Shown here piece by piece: positions 52,542 through 62,143 of a stretch of 64,000 nt of DNA. The notes under the pieces were generated by a model. That model was given only the letters and a program-made list of their open reading frames with translations, had not been told where the DNA came from and did no database searches. This DNA is from Actinomycetospora lemnae (lineage in GTDB: Bacteria > Actinomycetota > Actinomycetes > Mycobacteriales > Pseudonocardiaceae). Every line of letters starts with the position of its first letter. Within the stretch, counting starts at the first letter, position 1. The position numbers and the translations under genes were made by a program. Where the stretch lies: NCBI RefSeq assembly GCF_028737315.1, contig NZ_JAQZAO010000009.1, forward strand, positions 124,001 to 188,000. Direction: 5' to 3'.

Positions 52542-53347
52542 TGAGTGTTTCGAGCTCGCGATGTGCGAGCGTCCTGCGCGCTGGCTTGACCTACATGATC
52601 AGCAGGGAGCCCGAACTAAGTGCCGGGCAGCCCCTCGCCTTGCTGCCGCCGGACCCGTGGCACGTTGACGGCGATCTTGTCACGGTCGAGGAGAAGCGGG
52701 CGGCCATGAACCTCGCGGACCGCGAGTCACTCCTCCAGATCAATCGAACGCTCGGCTTCCCCACGCCGGTCGACTGGTTACCCGACGGGCGCGAATGCGC
52801 GGAGGTCTTCGACGGCGACGTGGAGCGGTTTTTAGAGGAGCGCAAGCCGCGTGGCACTTCCGCGCGCGAGACACGCGAGCGGCACACGGCAGACGTCTCA
52901 CCGCTCGAGACACCATCTGCACAGTCCGTCAGCCGTGATGTGGGGCGGTTCCTCGAGCAGGCCTGGACGCGCGCCGCTTCCATCACGATCAACATCGACG
53001 GCGACCACGCAAACGTCGCACTCGGCGCGTACATCACCCAGAACCAGGCAGCGTCCGAACCAGTTCGGTCTCCGTCGTGGACACTCGAACGTCCCAACCC
53101 ACGCAAGGACACCGTCGTCCTCACCAACTGTGGTGCGGGCTCAGCTTACGACGTGGATATTGAGCGCCCCCCGACGCCGATGTTCCGCGGCGACACACAC
53201 TACGACCGAGTTGACCCCGGCCAGAAGATCATTTTGGCATTGAGGTTCACCGGCCAGACCAGGCTCGCCGATCGCACACTATGTCTCACTTACGGGCCCC
53301 ACCCTGGCGGTGAGAAGAAGACATGGAAGAGCAGCGTTCCGTCATAG
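52541..53347 (+). CDS. Unrecognised 268-residue protein, third gene of the restriction operon
   Basis: ATG 52541 shares a base with the preceding stop (TGATG). The N-terminal 130 residues are hydrophilic. Around residues 147-166 is ITINIDGDHANVALGAYITQ, aligning with the N-terminus of the previous protein. The C-terminal 90 residues look beta-rich (KDTVVLTNCGAGSAYDVDIE, KIILALRFTGQTRLADRTL), like an immunoglobulin-type domain. Not recognised. DNA here is less GC-rich than the flanking transfer module. Confidence 0.7.
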   Translation: MSVSSSRCASVLRAGLTYMISREPELSAGQPLALLPPDPWHVDGDLVTVEEKRAAMNLADRESLLQINRTLGFPTPVDWLPDGRECAEVFDGDVERFLEERKPRGTSARETRERHTADVSPLETPSAQSVSRDVGRFLEQAWTRAASITINIDGDHANVALGAYITQNQAASEPVRSPSWTLERPNPRKDTVVLTNCGAGSAYDVDIERPPTPMFRGDTHYDRVDPGQKIILALRFTGQTRLADRTLCLTYGPHPGGEKKTWKSSVPS

Positions 53348-53675
53348 GGAACGCGGATCGACCGCAAGAATCTCCTGTCAACGCGTTGGACATCTCGTTC
53401 CAAGCAGACGCGGCGATGCTCCCGGCGCCGAAGCGGACCCGGGGGAAGGAAACAGTCACGGCCCGCTTGTGGCGTCCTTCTTTGACCCGCGCTGCCGTTG
53501 GATGATCCGCGCCGCAAGGTCGACACCACACAGCCTCCACTGCGGCCGGTGCGCTTCACAATGACCTGATCAAGCTCCACCCGCGGTGACCTGCCGACTC
53601 CCTGTCGAGAAGCTTGGAACTCACGTTGTGGCGAGACGATGGGCCTCTTTGACCAGCCTCTCTTACCGAACAACG
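53348..53675. other. Intergenic stretch without a supported gene
   Basis: Only short overlapping frames with no recognisable family and no ribosome site. GC content is visibly lower than in the flanks on either side. Nothing else seen. Confidence 0.5.
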
Positions 53676-55260
53676 TCAACGTGGTGGGCGTGGCGGACGT
53701 CCTGCGCGTGCACCTTCGAGGTCCTGGCGCGAAAACACCCAACCAGAGGGCCAAGCTCCGCGCACCAAGTCCTTGAGGCCAGTGGGTACCGTGTGACCTG
53801 TCGAGCCTCTGCCCGCTCCGGGCGAGTTGATGTCCTCAAGGAGGGCGTTCATCATCCACGCAAGATGCATGGCGCCGGTACCACCGTAATTCCAGCCGTA
53901 TCCACCGGGAGGCCGCTGAGGAGCCGGATAGAGGACTTGATCAGCTGTGCGGACCCAGATGTCGCGCTCAGCCCCGAGAACCACTTCTGCAAGAGGTGCC
54001 ATCGCGGGAAGCCTTTGCGGAATCGCAGCGAGCAGCCGCCCGTCGACCGTTCGACCAACGGGTGCATCCGTTGCGGGGTCGATTAGCGCTCCTTGGACCT
54101 CGTAGCCGGTGCGAGCGTTGATAACCTCGAAACCCGCCGTTCGACGGATCGGACGCAATCGACTTGCCCACTCTTGGACTACGGCCGACGACTCATCGAT
54201 CTCCTCGCACACGCTGTAGGGGAATCGTTCTCCGCCATGCCAGGTCAGGACTTCTCGCACACATTCGGCGGCGAGCTTATCGGTCCGCCCCAAGAGCTCG
54301 AGCCAACCTGCCCGTTCTTCCGACTCCTGATTTTCCTCCACCTCCGCGACCGGCAGCGGGGTGGCCGCGACTGCAGCACGATTCTGAGGCGCGGAGCTGG
54401 GCTCCTCTGCCTTATACCCCCTCTGTAGGGTCTCATCGAGAGTCTGAAGATCGAGTTGGGCGCTCGCTGCAGCACGAGACACTGATGTGTCGCATGACTG
54501 GGTGGATACGCCATAGCGGCCGTTCGGAGCGGCTGCACCTCAAGGTCTCCGCCAGCCATCCACTCGATCGTTCGGCCTCCCGGCTGCCACACCGTTATCA
54601 ACTCTGGGAGCCAAAGCGGGCGGGGCCAATAGGGGGCTGGTTGTCCGATCAGTCGAACCAAGTCTCCCCACCGGACGTCGTAGGGCTCGCGATCAGCGCT
54701 TTTCGGGTTCACCGCAACAATGTTCGGGCCGTCCACGCCGAAGTCGGAGTCAACCTTGATTAAGGCTGCGACGCCCTCGACTTGATCCTCGACACCCAAG
54801 GCCCGAAACATGATCGGGTCGTCGACCCGCCAGAGGACCGCAAGCGTTCCACAGCGAGTACGCCACCGCTGAACGACGATGCGTGAGATTGCGTCCGCGA
54901 TCGTCGTAGCACCTACGTAAGCTGCTGGGAGTTCCGAATCTGGCCAATCGGTGATCCGCACTCGGGGGTGCGACAGCGGCTGGATCGTAGTTGATGCCCC
55001 AGCGAACGACGTCCACGCGCGACCAATATGGCCTGCCGTCCGCGACGCCAGCTGGATCGACAAATTCTCCTCGTCGGTGCGCCCTACTCAGAAGACGACG
55101 ACGAAGCCCCAAGAGAGACGCTGCATCGTCGAGGTTGACGTACGGTCCATCGATAATGATGCCCCCAGCGAGAAAGAACAGTACTGCAGCGACCAGCGAA
55201 GAGTACCGCAGGAAGGACGCGTACCCTCGGTCGCAGGGTCAGCGCGCGAGCCAATCGTGC
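53676..55260 (-). pseudogene. Multiply frameshifted gene of unknown function
   Basis: Three consecutive minus-strand segments in different frames read as one protein. The first (about 55215-54960) has a hydrophobic stretch, VAAVLFFLAGGIIIDG, then a DNA-binding-like DGRPYWSRVDVVRWGINYD and no start codon in its own frame. The second (about 54950-54510) reads RITDWPDSELPAAYVGATT through RRPLWLPELITVWQ-like sequence. The third from 54482 gives 268 residues ending at 53676 with GYGWNYGGTGAMHLAWMMN. The last part alone (53676-54482) is open and could still be expressed from GTG 54482. Confidence 0.5.
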
Positions 55261-55371
55261 GCCGACGCGACGACGCCCTCCTACCGCCGTCAAGTCTTTG
55301 AGTGTAGAGGCCCGGACGTCGACAGTCCCTGCTTTCTCGAGTGATGCTTACCATTCACAGGAGGTGACCTT

Positions 55372-56385
55372 TTGGAAGAAGGGATACGTTGGCTACCTGA
55401 GGGCGTGGAGCCGGTAGCGATGCGCCTTGCACGGGCAGATAAGGCCGCATCACAGATGGGCGAACTCGCGCTGGCATGGTCGCGAGACGCGTTGAAGATA
55501 GTTGAACGCCCAGCAGCGGATGGAGAAGTAGAGCTTGTTGTTCTAGGGATACGCCAGATACCGCCCCTTGTCCCCCTCCTCTTTAGCGAAGCAATTCACC
55601 ACTTGCGCTCGTCTATAGAGAACGCGTTGTTCTTTGCCGTCGAGCGAAGTCGGGGTGGCGCCCTGCCCGAGGAGCAAGCAAGACGTGTGAGTTTCCCAAT
55701 AGCAGACGACGCGAAGAGCTTTCGCAGATGGCAGACTGAGAACGGTCGCAAGGGCATACCCGAGCTAGGTCTGGGATCGGTACTGGCAGCACGAATTGAA
55801 GGGTTGCAGCCGTACCAGGACTCAGCGCGCATAGGATCCATCTCGCGACGGTTTGCAGTTCTGACTGGACTGGAGCCAGACAACGCTGCGCCCATGACCC
55901 TACTCCAGCATTACTCCAATACCGACAAGCATCGCACAGTACTCACAGCCGCTGCTCGAACTTCGATACAGCGGAGCGATCTAGCTTTCTCGACTAGCGA
56001 GAAGGGGATGAAGCCAATCGAGCGCGGTCAAGTTCTGGTCAAGATTTCCCAGCAGGAACGACTGATCGTCGACACAGTTACGGCGGCGATGGTCGCTCGC
56101 CCACAAGGGACGTGGGTCGCACCGGTAAGAGAATTAGACCTCCTACGTCGGCACGTCGCCGACATCGTGATACCCACACTTCTCCTCGGCGTCCCCCTTG
56201 CAAAAGGACTGCCGCCCGATATCGACCTCACCGATACCGGCCAGGCAGACCGAGAGCGAATCGAGGCTGGCGGGTGGACCTCCGCGGCGGAACGTGCGGT
56301 GGAGGCGGGGCTTCCGGCCTTCCTTGATGCCATCAGCAGCGACCCAACAAGTGCGCCGACGCAGGACGACGAGGTGGCCGACTAA
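55372..56385 (+). CDS. Hypothetical 337-residue protein
   Basis: TTG 55372 is supported by an almost perfect ribosome site, AGGAGGTGA, at 55359-55367. The protein has PLLFSEAIHHLRSSIENALF and, later, LLQHYSNTDKHRTVLTAAAR. The combination of a helical HLRS...N motif and a DKHR motif recurs in unannotated actinobacterial proteins I have no function for. The C-terminus is acidic. Codon use is less GC-biased than in the neighbours, a sign of separate acquisition. Confidence 0.78.
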   Translation: MEEGIRWLPEGVEPVAMRLARADKAASQMGELALAWSRDALKIVERPAADGEVELVVLGIRQIPPLVPLLFSEAIHHLRSSIENALFFAVERSRGGALPEEQARRVSFPIADDAKSFRRWQTENGRKGIPELGLGSVLAARIEGLQPYQDSARIGSISRRFAVLTGLEPDNAAPMTLLQHYSNTDKHRTVLTAAARTSIQRSDLAFSTSEKGMKPIERGQVLVKISQQERLIVDTVTAAMVARPQGTWVAPVRELDLLRRHVADIVIPTLLLGVPLAKGLPPDIDLTDTGQADRERIEAGGWTSAAERAVEAGLPAFLDAISSDPTSAPTQDDEVAD

Positions 56386-56615
56386 CGCCACCCCATGGAG
56401 GACAACCTGGGACCGCTCGCCAAGGAGCTCGCCCGAGCGCGGTCACGACACTGGCCAAGCGAAGGCCGGGCGCACCAGTACGCAGGACAAAGGTGTTGCG
56501 GTCGCCGAACGCGTACTAAGGTCGGTGAGGCGAGCTCGGCTCTGCGACCGGGCCGCCGACGAAGAGTTCCGGCCACCGTGAACCGCCCATCCGAGTGGAA
56601 CCGCAGGTGCGGCCG

Positions 56616-57617
56616 TCATTCGGTCGACGGGGTAGTGGTGGAGCGCTCGGATACCGTGCGGCGTTCCCGCACCTTGCCGTCGGTGCCGTGAACGACGACC
56701 GTCCCGCCGCCGTCCTGAGCCAGGATCTCGGTAGCCCGCTCGATTGCCTCGGCTTGGGTCCGCGCCTTCGCACCTCGCCTTGCGCCCCTGCGTCGAGTGA
56801 CCATCCAGCCGGTGTCGCTCGGCGGGACAACGTGGTGGTCGGCGTCCCGCGCCTCGGCTTGCTCCGAAGGCTTTGTTCGCTTCTCCTCCATGACGGCCGA
56901 CAGCGCGTCCCACACCAGCATCGTGGCGCGGGCTTCGGCATCGGTGGGATCGGTGATCTGCTGTAGCTCTGCGAGCGCCTCGGCCAGCGGCTGCGACGCC
57001 CGGAACCCGAGGCGTCGGCCGTGCGCGTTGCGCTGCCTGTCTCTCGGCGCGCCCCCCTGCGTCTGAGGCGCACGCCCCTGGGGCAGCACGACCGGCGTCT
57101 TGGACTCAGCTAGCGGATGGTGCCCACCGTCGGCGACAGCGGAACCGTGCGAGCTGGCACCGTCACCACTTTCGTCGTCAATCTCATCGCGGGCCGTCTC
57201 GACGTGCTCCAGCGCACGGCGGGCGCGCTCAGCGTCGGACGGGGATACGAAGGTGATCGTGTCGCCGAGGGCCACCGAGCAACCGAACTCCGTCGCGAGG
57301 GCCTCTGCCACGTCATCGTCCTTGACGTCTACTGAAGACAGGACATATGCCACCTGGCGCAGCTCGACCGCGTGCTCTGCGGTGACCTCTCCTCGCAGGA
57401 GCCTGGTCGAGGTCCCGTGGTCCCAAAACAAAGCGTTGTCGACGCGGGCGAGGGTCGCCTCGGTGAGGTTCTTCGCCTCGCCGGCCTCAATCATCCGCAG
57501 CGTGCGGCCGGAGGGTCCGCCGCGCTCCTCGATCTGACGCTGCGTCAGCCCGACCCGCTCTCGGCGCGCACGAACGGCACGTCCGAGGACCGCGAGGCCG
57601 TTCATGTCAGAACTCAT
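56616..57617 (-). CDS. HTH regulator with a C-terminal DUF2188 domain
   Basis: 333 residues from ATG 57617 (ATG 57605 possible). The XRE helix-turn-helix is ARRERVGLTQRQIEERGGPS. A variable middle part is followed by DTGWMVTRRRGARRGAKART, then QAEAIERATEILAQDGGGTV and HGTDGKVRERRTV, a DUF2188 domain. DUF2188 is a small beta-alpha domain of unknown function. The GTTGCC array just upstream is its probable binding site. Confidence 0.8.
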   Translation of the reverse strand: MSSDMNGLAVLGRAVRARRERVGLTQRQIEERGGPSGRTLRMIEAGEAKNLTEATLARVDNALFWDHGTSTRLLRGEVTAEHAVELRQVAYVLSSVDVKDDDVAEALATEFGCSVALGDTITFVSPSDAERARRALEHVETARDEIDDESGDGASSHGSAVADGGHHPLAESKTPVVLPQGRAPQTQGGAPRDRQRNAHGRRLGFRASQPLAEALAELQQITDPTDAEARATMLVWDALSAVMEEKRTKPSEQAEARDADHHVVPPSDTGWMVTRRRGARRGAKARTQAEAIERATEILAQDGGGTVVVHGTDGKVRERRTVSERSTTTPSTE

Positions 57618-57657
57618 GTTGCCACATGTTGCCAGTCGTTGCCGTTTGTTGCCACTT
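57618..57657. repeat. Four-unit, 10-bp periodic GTTGCC array
   Basis: GTTGCCACAT, GTTGCCAGTC, GTTGCCGTTT and GTTGCCACTT follow each other with exactly 10-base spacing, so every copy faces the same side of the helix. A further GTTGCC occurs near 57797 and an inverted one near 57701. The array touches the ATG of the HTH-DUF2188 gene, fitting an operator, or iterons for a plasmid initiator. Confidence 0.65.
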
Positions 57658-57825
57658 CGACTTGCCAAGCTCGTAGGGCCACCCGCCGATCGAGGAGCCG
57701 GGCAACCAGCTCCAGCAGGCCTCGACGCAGAGACGTGGGCAAGCTCGGTGTCGCAAGCAGTCTCACGCCTTGGCGCCCAGCAGGCCAGTGCCGCCTGTTG
57801 CCGCTTAGGTCACCAAGTGGTTACG

Positions 57826-58200
57826 ATGCCGCTCAATGCCGCCCGGTCCGGGTGGACTACAGACAGGAAGCCACGTGACCGCGATGCCCGCTCCCACCGT
57901 GCTGAGACCCCGGATCGTCTCCTCGTGCGCGACGAAGATTCGCCTGCCGGGGGTCTCGTGGGGGCCGTGATCGCGATCGCTGCCGTCGTCGGTCTCCTGG
58001 TCATTGGCGTGCTTTTCGTCTGGCTGTATGACCGTCGGGACCATAGGCGGTTCCTTACCGCCCAGTCCGCCCTAGGGGGCCCGGAGGCGACCCGGGCTGC
58101 AGGTGACGCTTGGCGAACAGTCGGCACTCCCCCGGGCCTGGCGATTCGCGCTCCCGGCGCCCGGCTGGAGCTGAACCAGGACGCCGAGGACGACGAGTGA
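57826..58200 (+). CDS. Possible small single-span membrane protein
   Basis: About 124 residues from ATG 57826, though internal GTG starts are possible. One clear transmembrane helix (VGAVIAIAAVVGLLVIGVLF) is followed by WLYDRRDHRRFLTAQSALGG and a hydrophilic tail. No family. The start is uncertain because the first 40 residues are Arg-rich and unstructured. Confidence 0.45.
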   Translation: MPLNAARSGWTTDRKPRDRDARSHRAETPDRLLVRDEDSPAGGLVGAVIAIAAVVGLLVIGVLFVWLYDRRDHRRFLTAQSALGGPEATRAAGDAWRTVGTPPGLAIRAPGARLELNQDAEDDE

Positions 58201-58640
58201 ACCGCCCGGAGCCTGGACTTGGCGGCGCCCCTCAGACCTTCGCGACGGTCGGCGCGCTCAGCTGTTGGACCCTCGTACGTCGCGCCGAGCAGACCGAGTC
58301 GAGCGAGCGGGATCTCCTGGACTGCGTATCGTGCTTCCCAAGACCAGCGGGTGGCTGCCCGATGCGGCGGGCCACAGGCCGACGCCAGGCCACGCGGCTG
58401 TCGTCGTACACCAATGTCACCGCCGCCTGGGGTCTGGCTCCAGGGCTGGCTGGCCACGCCCAACGTGAAGGCCTTCGACGACCTCCGCGAGTGCGGGACT
58501 AGCACCTGATTACTCCGGCGTGGGCGCGGCCTCGTGCGGGCGCTGGCGTGGGATGGGTCGTGGGACGAACGATGGGTTGTCAGAGGCCACCAGAGGTCAC
58601 GGGTGCGATCTGTCGGCACCTCGAGGACCAGGCAGAACGC
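58201..58640. other. Non-coding stretch before the attachment site
   Basis: Only short frames without family resemblance on either strand. No integrase gene or remnant was recognised here. Confidence 0.5.
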
Positions 58641-58659
58641 CTGCGACCGCCCGGTTGCC

Positions 58660-58707
58660 CGGCCTCCGGAGGCGGGAGCGCAGGTTCGAATCCTGCCGGG
58701 GGCACCA
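58660..58707 (+). other. 3' end of a tRNA gene (Leu/Ser type), probable right attachment site
   Basis: GCAGG-TTCGAAT-CCTGC (58680-58696) is a perfect T-arm. It is followed by CGGGGGC (58697-58703), a discriminator A and CCA (58705-58707). Before it lies a hairpin GCCTCC/GGAGGC resembling a long variable arm. No 5' acceptor half (GCCCCCG) or D-arm occurs at the expected 85-90 bases upstream, so this is a fragment. Such 3' duplications mark attR sites of integrative elements. Confidence 0.7.
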
Positions 58708-58774
58708 CGTTCGACCTGCAAGGACGCTCCGTTCCTCGTGACGGGCGACCTGCGCCGCAGCTCGGTCGGTCCGA

Positions 58775-61700
58775 CTATTCGACGTCCGCGGTCCGCTTGC
58801 GACCGGCAGGCCGTGGCGCCGGGTGCAACGTCCAGGTCATGCGCTCGCGCGGGTCGTAGCGGCAGTGCGTGCCGGTCTGGACGGATCGGTCGAGGTGCGC
58901 GCCGAGCTCGGGGAGGACGGTCCCGACGCGCTGGATCGCTTCCCGCAGCCGGCCGCTGACGGCCTTCCGTGCCCGTTCGGTCGTCCCGGCGCCGAGCGGT
59001 CGGTCACGGCCGGCCAGCCCGGCCGCCTCCCGGAGCTGGTCGAGCAGCGCCGTGCGCTCGGCGTCGGCGCGCTCCCTCCGTCCCTCGTCGTGGTCGCGGC
59101 GGGCCGACGCGAGGTCGTCGTCGAGCTCGGCCAGGCGGCGGCGGTAGGCCTCGCGGGCGGTGGCGTCGAGCAGCGGACCGCCCACCCGGTCGTGCTCCAC
59201 CGTCCCGGTCAGATCCAGGACGTGGACGTCCCGGCCGGGGCACGCGAGCAGCGCGGCGAGATCGGCCAGCCCCTTCAGGTCGGGCAGGTGCACGGTCGTG
59301 GCGCCGTGGCGGACGCGCCACAGCTCGCCGTCGCGGCGCAGCTCGGCGTCGGCCGGCGGGTCGCCGGGACCGTCCCGCACGCCGGACGCCGCCGTGCCGC
59401 CCAGCCGCGCGGTCACGGCGTGCAGGCCCAGCTCCGCGGCCGTCCGCGCGGCCCGCTCGCGATGGCCGTCCCCGGCCCCGAGCGTCGCCAGCTCCGCACC
59501 CGTCTCGGCCTCCCACGCGCGGGCCCCGAGCCGCCGGTGCACGTCCAGCGCCCGGCACAGCCATCGCTCGGCGTCGGCCCGGTGGCCCAGCGCGGCCGCC
59601 AGCAGGCCGGCCCAGTGGGCGTTGCTGCCCATGAAGCAGACCAGGGCCCCGTTCACCCCGCACGCGTCGGCGACCGGTTCGAGCTCGGCCAGGAGCTGGG
59701 CGCACACCGCGCGGTCGTCGAGTCGCACCGCGGCCGTCGTCATGCCGCCGACGAACACCGGCCACAGGTAGGAGCGGTCGTCGCGCCACGTGTCCAGCGC
59801 CAGCACGATGTCGAGGTGACGGCGCGCGGCGTCGAGGTCGTCCGGATCCCCGCTCAGCGCCGAGAACCCGGCGGCCACCGCGTGCGCGTGCGAGGGGACG
59901 CCGACCCACCACCGGACGGCCTCCGCCGCGGTGGCCCGCAGCAGGTCGGGGTCGCCGCGCGCGCGGACCAGCCCCAGCAGCTGGGACATCCGCACGTTGC
60001 CGGTGTCCGGCTCGCCGATCCGCTCGCCGAGCGCGCTCGCCTCGTCGATCAGCCGCTCCCCGTCGTCCAGCCGTCCGTCGACGACGGCCAGCGCGGCGTG
60101 GCGGGTCAGCGCCAGGTAGTCGTGGCGGGGCTGGCGGAACCGCTCGGCGGCGTGCAGGTAGTCGCCGAGCACGGCGCGGAACGCCGGCGACCCCAGCTCG
60201 AGGAGTGCGTTCGCGGTCAGCAGGAGACCCTCGGCGTGCCGCTCGGCGTCACCGGTGCGCTCGGCCAGCGCCGTGATCTCCCGGGCGAGCTCCCGGCGTT
60301 CCCCGGCCCGACCGGGCGTCCACAGCACGTCGTGCCGGGCGAGCAGGCAGGCGGCCAGCGTCGCCGGATCGTCCAGCGTGCGGGCCACGTCCAGCGCCCG
60401 CTCGGACAGCGGCGCCGCCCGCGCCCGGTGGGCGGGCACCGAATGGTGCAGCTCGCGGGCGAGGCCGGCGGTGAGCTCGGCCTCCAGCGCGGTGCCGGCA
60501 CCGCGCACCCCGGCCAGCGCCGTCTCGAGCTCCTCCACGATCGCGTCGCGGGCCATCGCGAAGCGAGCGCCCAGGCGCTGGACGCCGAGGGCGACCCGGC
60601 CGAGGCGATCGGCGTCGCCGAGCGCGCCGGCGCGGCGGCGGGCGTCGTCGAGCAGGACCCGGGCCGCGGACGCGTCGCCGGAGCGGGCCCGCGCGTCGGC
60701 CTCGTCGACGAGCAGGTCCACCAGCTGCGGCCCGGCGTCCGGTCCCCCCGCGTCCTCGACGGCCCGGCGGGCCCGGGCGAGGTGGCTGGCGGCCTCGGCG
60801 AACGCGAGCCGGGACCGTTCGGCGGCGGCCGCCGCGCGCGCCCAGTGCACGGCCGGCGCGCCGCCCCGCAGGGGGACGGCCGCGGCGGCGTGCCGGGCCA
60901 CGTCCGCCGCCTCGACCGGCAGCCCGCGGGCGTGCCGGCGTTCGAGCGTCTCGACGAGCTGCTGGTGCAGCTCCAGCCGCCGCGCGACCGGGAGCTCCGC
61001 CGTGACGGTCTCCCGGACCAGATCGTGGGCCAGCCGCGTCCGCGCCCCGGCCGCGCCGGGGACGAGCACCCCCGCGCGCACGCCGTCGGCCACCCGCTCG
61101 GCCAGCTCGGTGGCGCCGACGCCGCAGACCTCGCCGAGGACGTCGGGCAGCAGCTCCGTGCCGGCCACCGCGGCGGCCTCGACGAGCCGGCGGCCGCCCT
61201 CGCCGAGCCGGTCCACCCGGCGCAACACGAGGTCGCGCGCGGCGCTGGGCACCGCGTCCGCGGACTGCGCCGGGTCGGCGAGCACCTCCGCGAGCTGCTG
61301 CACCAGGAACGGGTGACCGTCCGTGCGCCGGTGCACCTCGGCCGCCCACCGCTCGGCGGTGGCGGCACCGGCCACGGCGCCGACCAGCTCGTGCACCTCG
61401 CCGCCTGAGAGGCCGCGCAGTAGCAGCGACTCCCCCCGCGCGGCCAGCTCGGCGACCGTCGCGGCCCGGCCGGCGTCGAGCTCGTCGTGCCGGTACGCCG
61501 CGACGATCACCAGCGGCACCGGCCGGTACGGCCGCGTGACGAAGTCCAGCAGCGCCAGCGTGGACTCGTCGGCCCACTGCAGGTCGTCCAGCACGACGAA
61601 CGCCGGTGCGCGCCGGGCCCGCCGCTCCAGGGACCGGGCGACGGCGTCGAACAGGCGCAGCCGGGCCGCGTCCGGGTCGGCCGGCGGCTCGGCGGCCGGG

Positions 61701-62017
61701 GCGCCCGGCTCGGCCAGCTCCGGGAGGAGCCGGGCCAGCTCGGCGACGTCGGCGGCCGGTGGCGCGTCGACCGGACCGGTCGCGCGCAGGCCGCGCAGCG
61801 CCGTCGTCCACGGCCAGAACGCGGGTGCCCGGTCCGCGTCCGCGCAGGTCCCCCAGCCGACCGACCACTCGCTGCGGGCAGCCGACTCGCCGACGAGCGT
61901 CGTCTTGCCGATGCCGGCCTCGCCGCCGACCAGCACGAGCCGGGCCCGCCCGCCGGCCGCCTCCTCGACGGCGTCGAGGAGGCGGGACAACGCACGGGCG
62001 CGGCCCACGAACGCCAT
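58775..62017 (-). CDS. Large ATP-binding regulator-like protein (AAA/STAND ATPase with TPR-like repeats)
   Basis: 1080 residues. N-terminal ATPase: FVGRARALSRLLDAVEEAAG, Walker A LVGGEAGIGKTTLVGE, Walker B AFVVLDDLQWADESTLALLD. Then a helical repeat region of roughly 550 residues. There is no LuxR HTH at the end; instead TTVHLPDLKGLADLAALLA and RLREAIQRVGTVLPELGAHL form the conserved tail of a group of predicted ATPases related to LAL/AfsR regulators. Its role is unknown. It is divergent from the methyltransferase and nitrilase genes, so may regulate them. Confidence 0.85.
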   Translation of the reverse strand: MAFVGRARALSRLLDAVEEAAGGRARLVLVGGEAGIGKTTLVGESAARSEWSVGWGTCADADRAPAFWPWTTALRGLRATGPVDAPPAADVAELARLLPELAEPGAPAAEPPADPDAARLRLFDAVARSLERRARRAPAFVVLDDLQWADESTLALLDFVTRPYRPVPLVIVAAYRHDELDAGRAATVAELAARGESLLLRGLSGGEVHELVGAVAGAATAERWAAEVHRRTDGHPFLVQQLAEVLADPAQSADAVPSAARDLVLRRVDRLGEGGRRLVEAAAVAGTELLPDVLGEVCGVGATELAERVADGVRAGVLVPGAAGARTRLAHDLVRETVTAELPVARRLELHQQLVETLERRHARGLPVEAADVARHAAAAVPLRGGAPAVHWARAAAAAERSRLAFAEAASHLARARRAVEDAGGPDAGPQLVDLLVDEADARARSGDASAARVLLDDARRRAGALGDADRLGRVALGVQRLGARFAMARDAIVEELETALAGVRGAGTALEAELTAGLARELHHSVPAHRARAAPLSERALDVARTLDDPATLAACLLARHDVLWTPGRAGERRELAREITALAERTGDAERHAEGLLLTANALLELGSPAFRAVLGDYLHAAERFRQPRHDYLALTRHAALAVVDGRLDDGERLIDEASALGERIGEPDTGNVRMSQLLGLVRARGDPDLLRATAAEAVRWWVGVPSHAHAVAAGFSALSGDPDDLDAARRHLDIVLALDTWRDDRSYLWPVFVGGMTTAAVRLDDRAVCAQLLAELEPVADACGVNGALVCFMGSNAHWAGLLAAALGHRADAERWLCRALDVHRRLGARAWEAETGAELATLGAGDGHRERAARTAAELGLHAVTARLGGTAASGVRDGPGDPPADAELRRDGELWRVRHGATTVHLPDLKGLADLAALLACPGRDVHVLDLTGTVEHDRVGGPLLDATAREAYRRRLAELDDDLASARRDHDEGRRERADAERTALLDQLREAAGLAGRDRPLGAGTTERARKAVSGRLREAIQRVGTVLPELGAHLDRSVQTGTHCRYDPRERMTWTLHPAPRPAGRKRTADVE

Positions 62018-62143
62018 GCGCCGGGATTATGCCGCGGCGCCCGATCCGGCCGCGCGGGTCGCGTGCCGGGTCCTGGCGGGTGCCAGCCGGTTCCTGGCGC
62101 CGAGGGGGTGGGACCAGCCCGCACCGACCGTCGAGGAGCCCCG

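Noticed and set aside
53290-53754. Minus-strand open frame of 154 codons after the restriction operon
   Set aside because: It overlaps the end of the preceding gene, lacks a ribosome site, and has no domain or plausible structure.
57618-57657. Short regular repeats considered as a CRISPR array
   Set aside because: The period is 10 bases, far too short for repeat-spacer units, and no cas gene is present.
57810-58721. A 303-codon minus-strand open frame beginning with GAPGRIRTCAP-like residues
   Set aside because: This string is the well-known artefact of translating the antisense of a tRNA; it overlaps the tRNA 3' fragment and has no family match.
58823-61408. An 861-codon plus-strand open frame
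   Set aside because: Antisense of the large ATPase gene; Arg/Gly/Val-rich with no domain.
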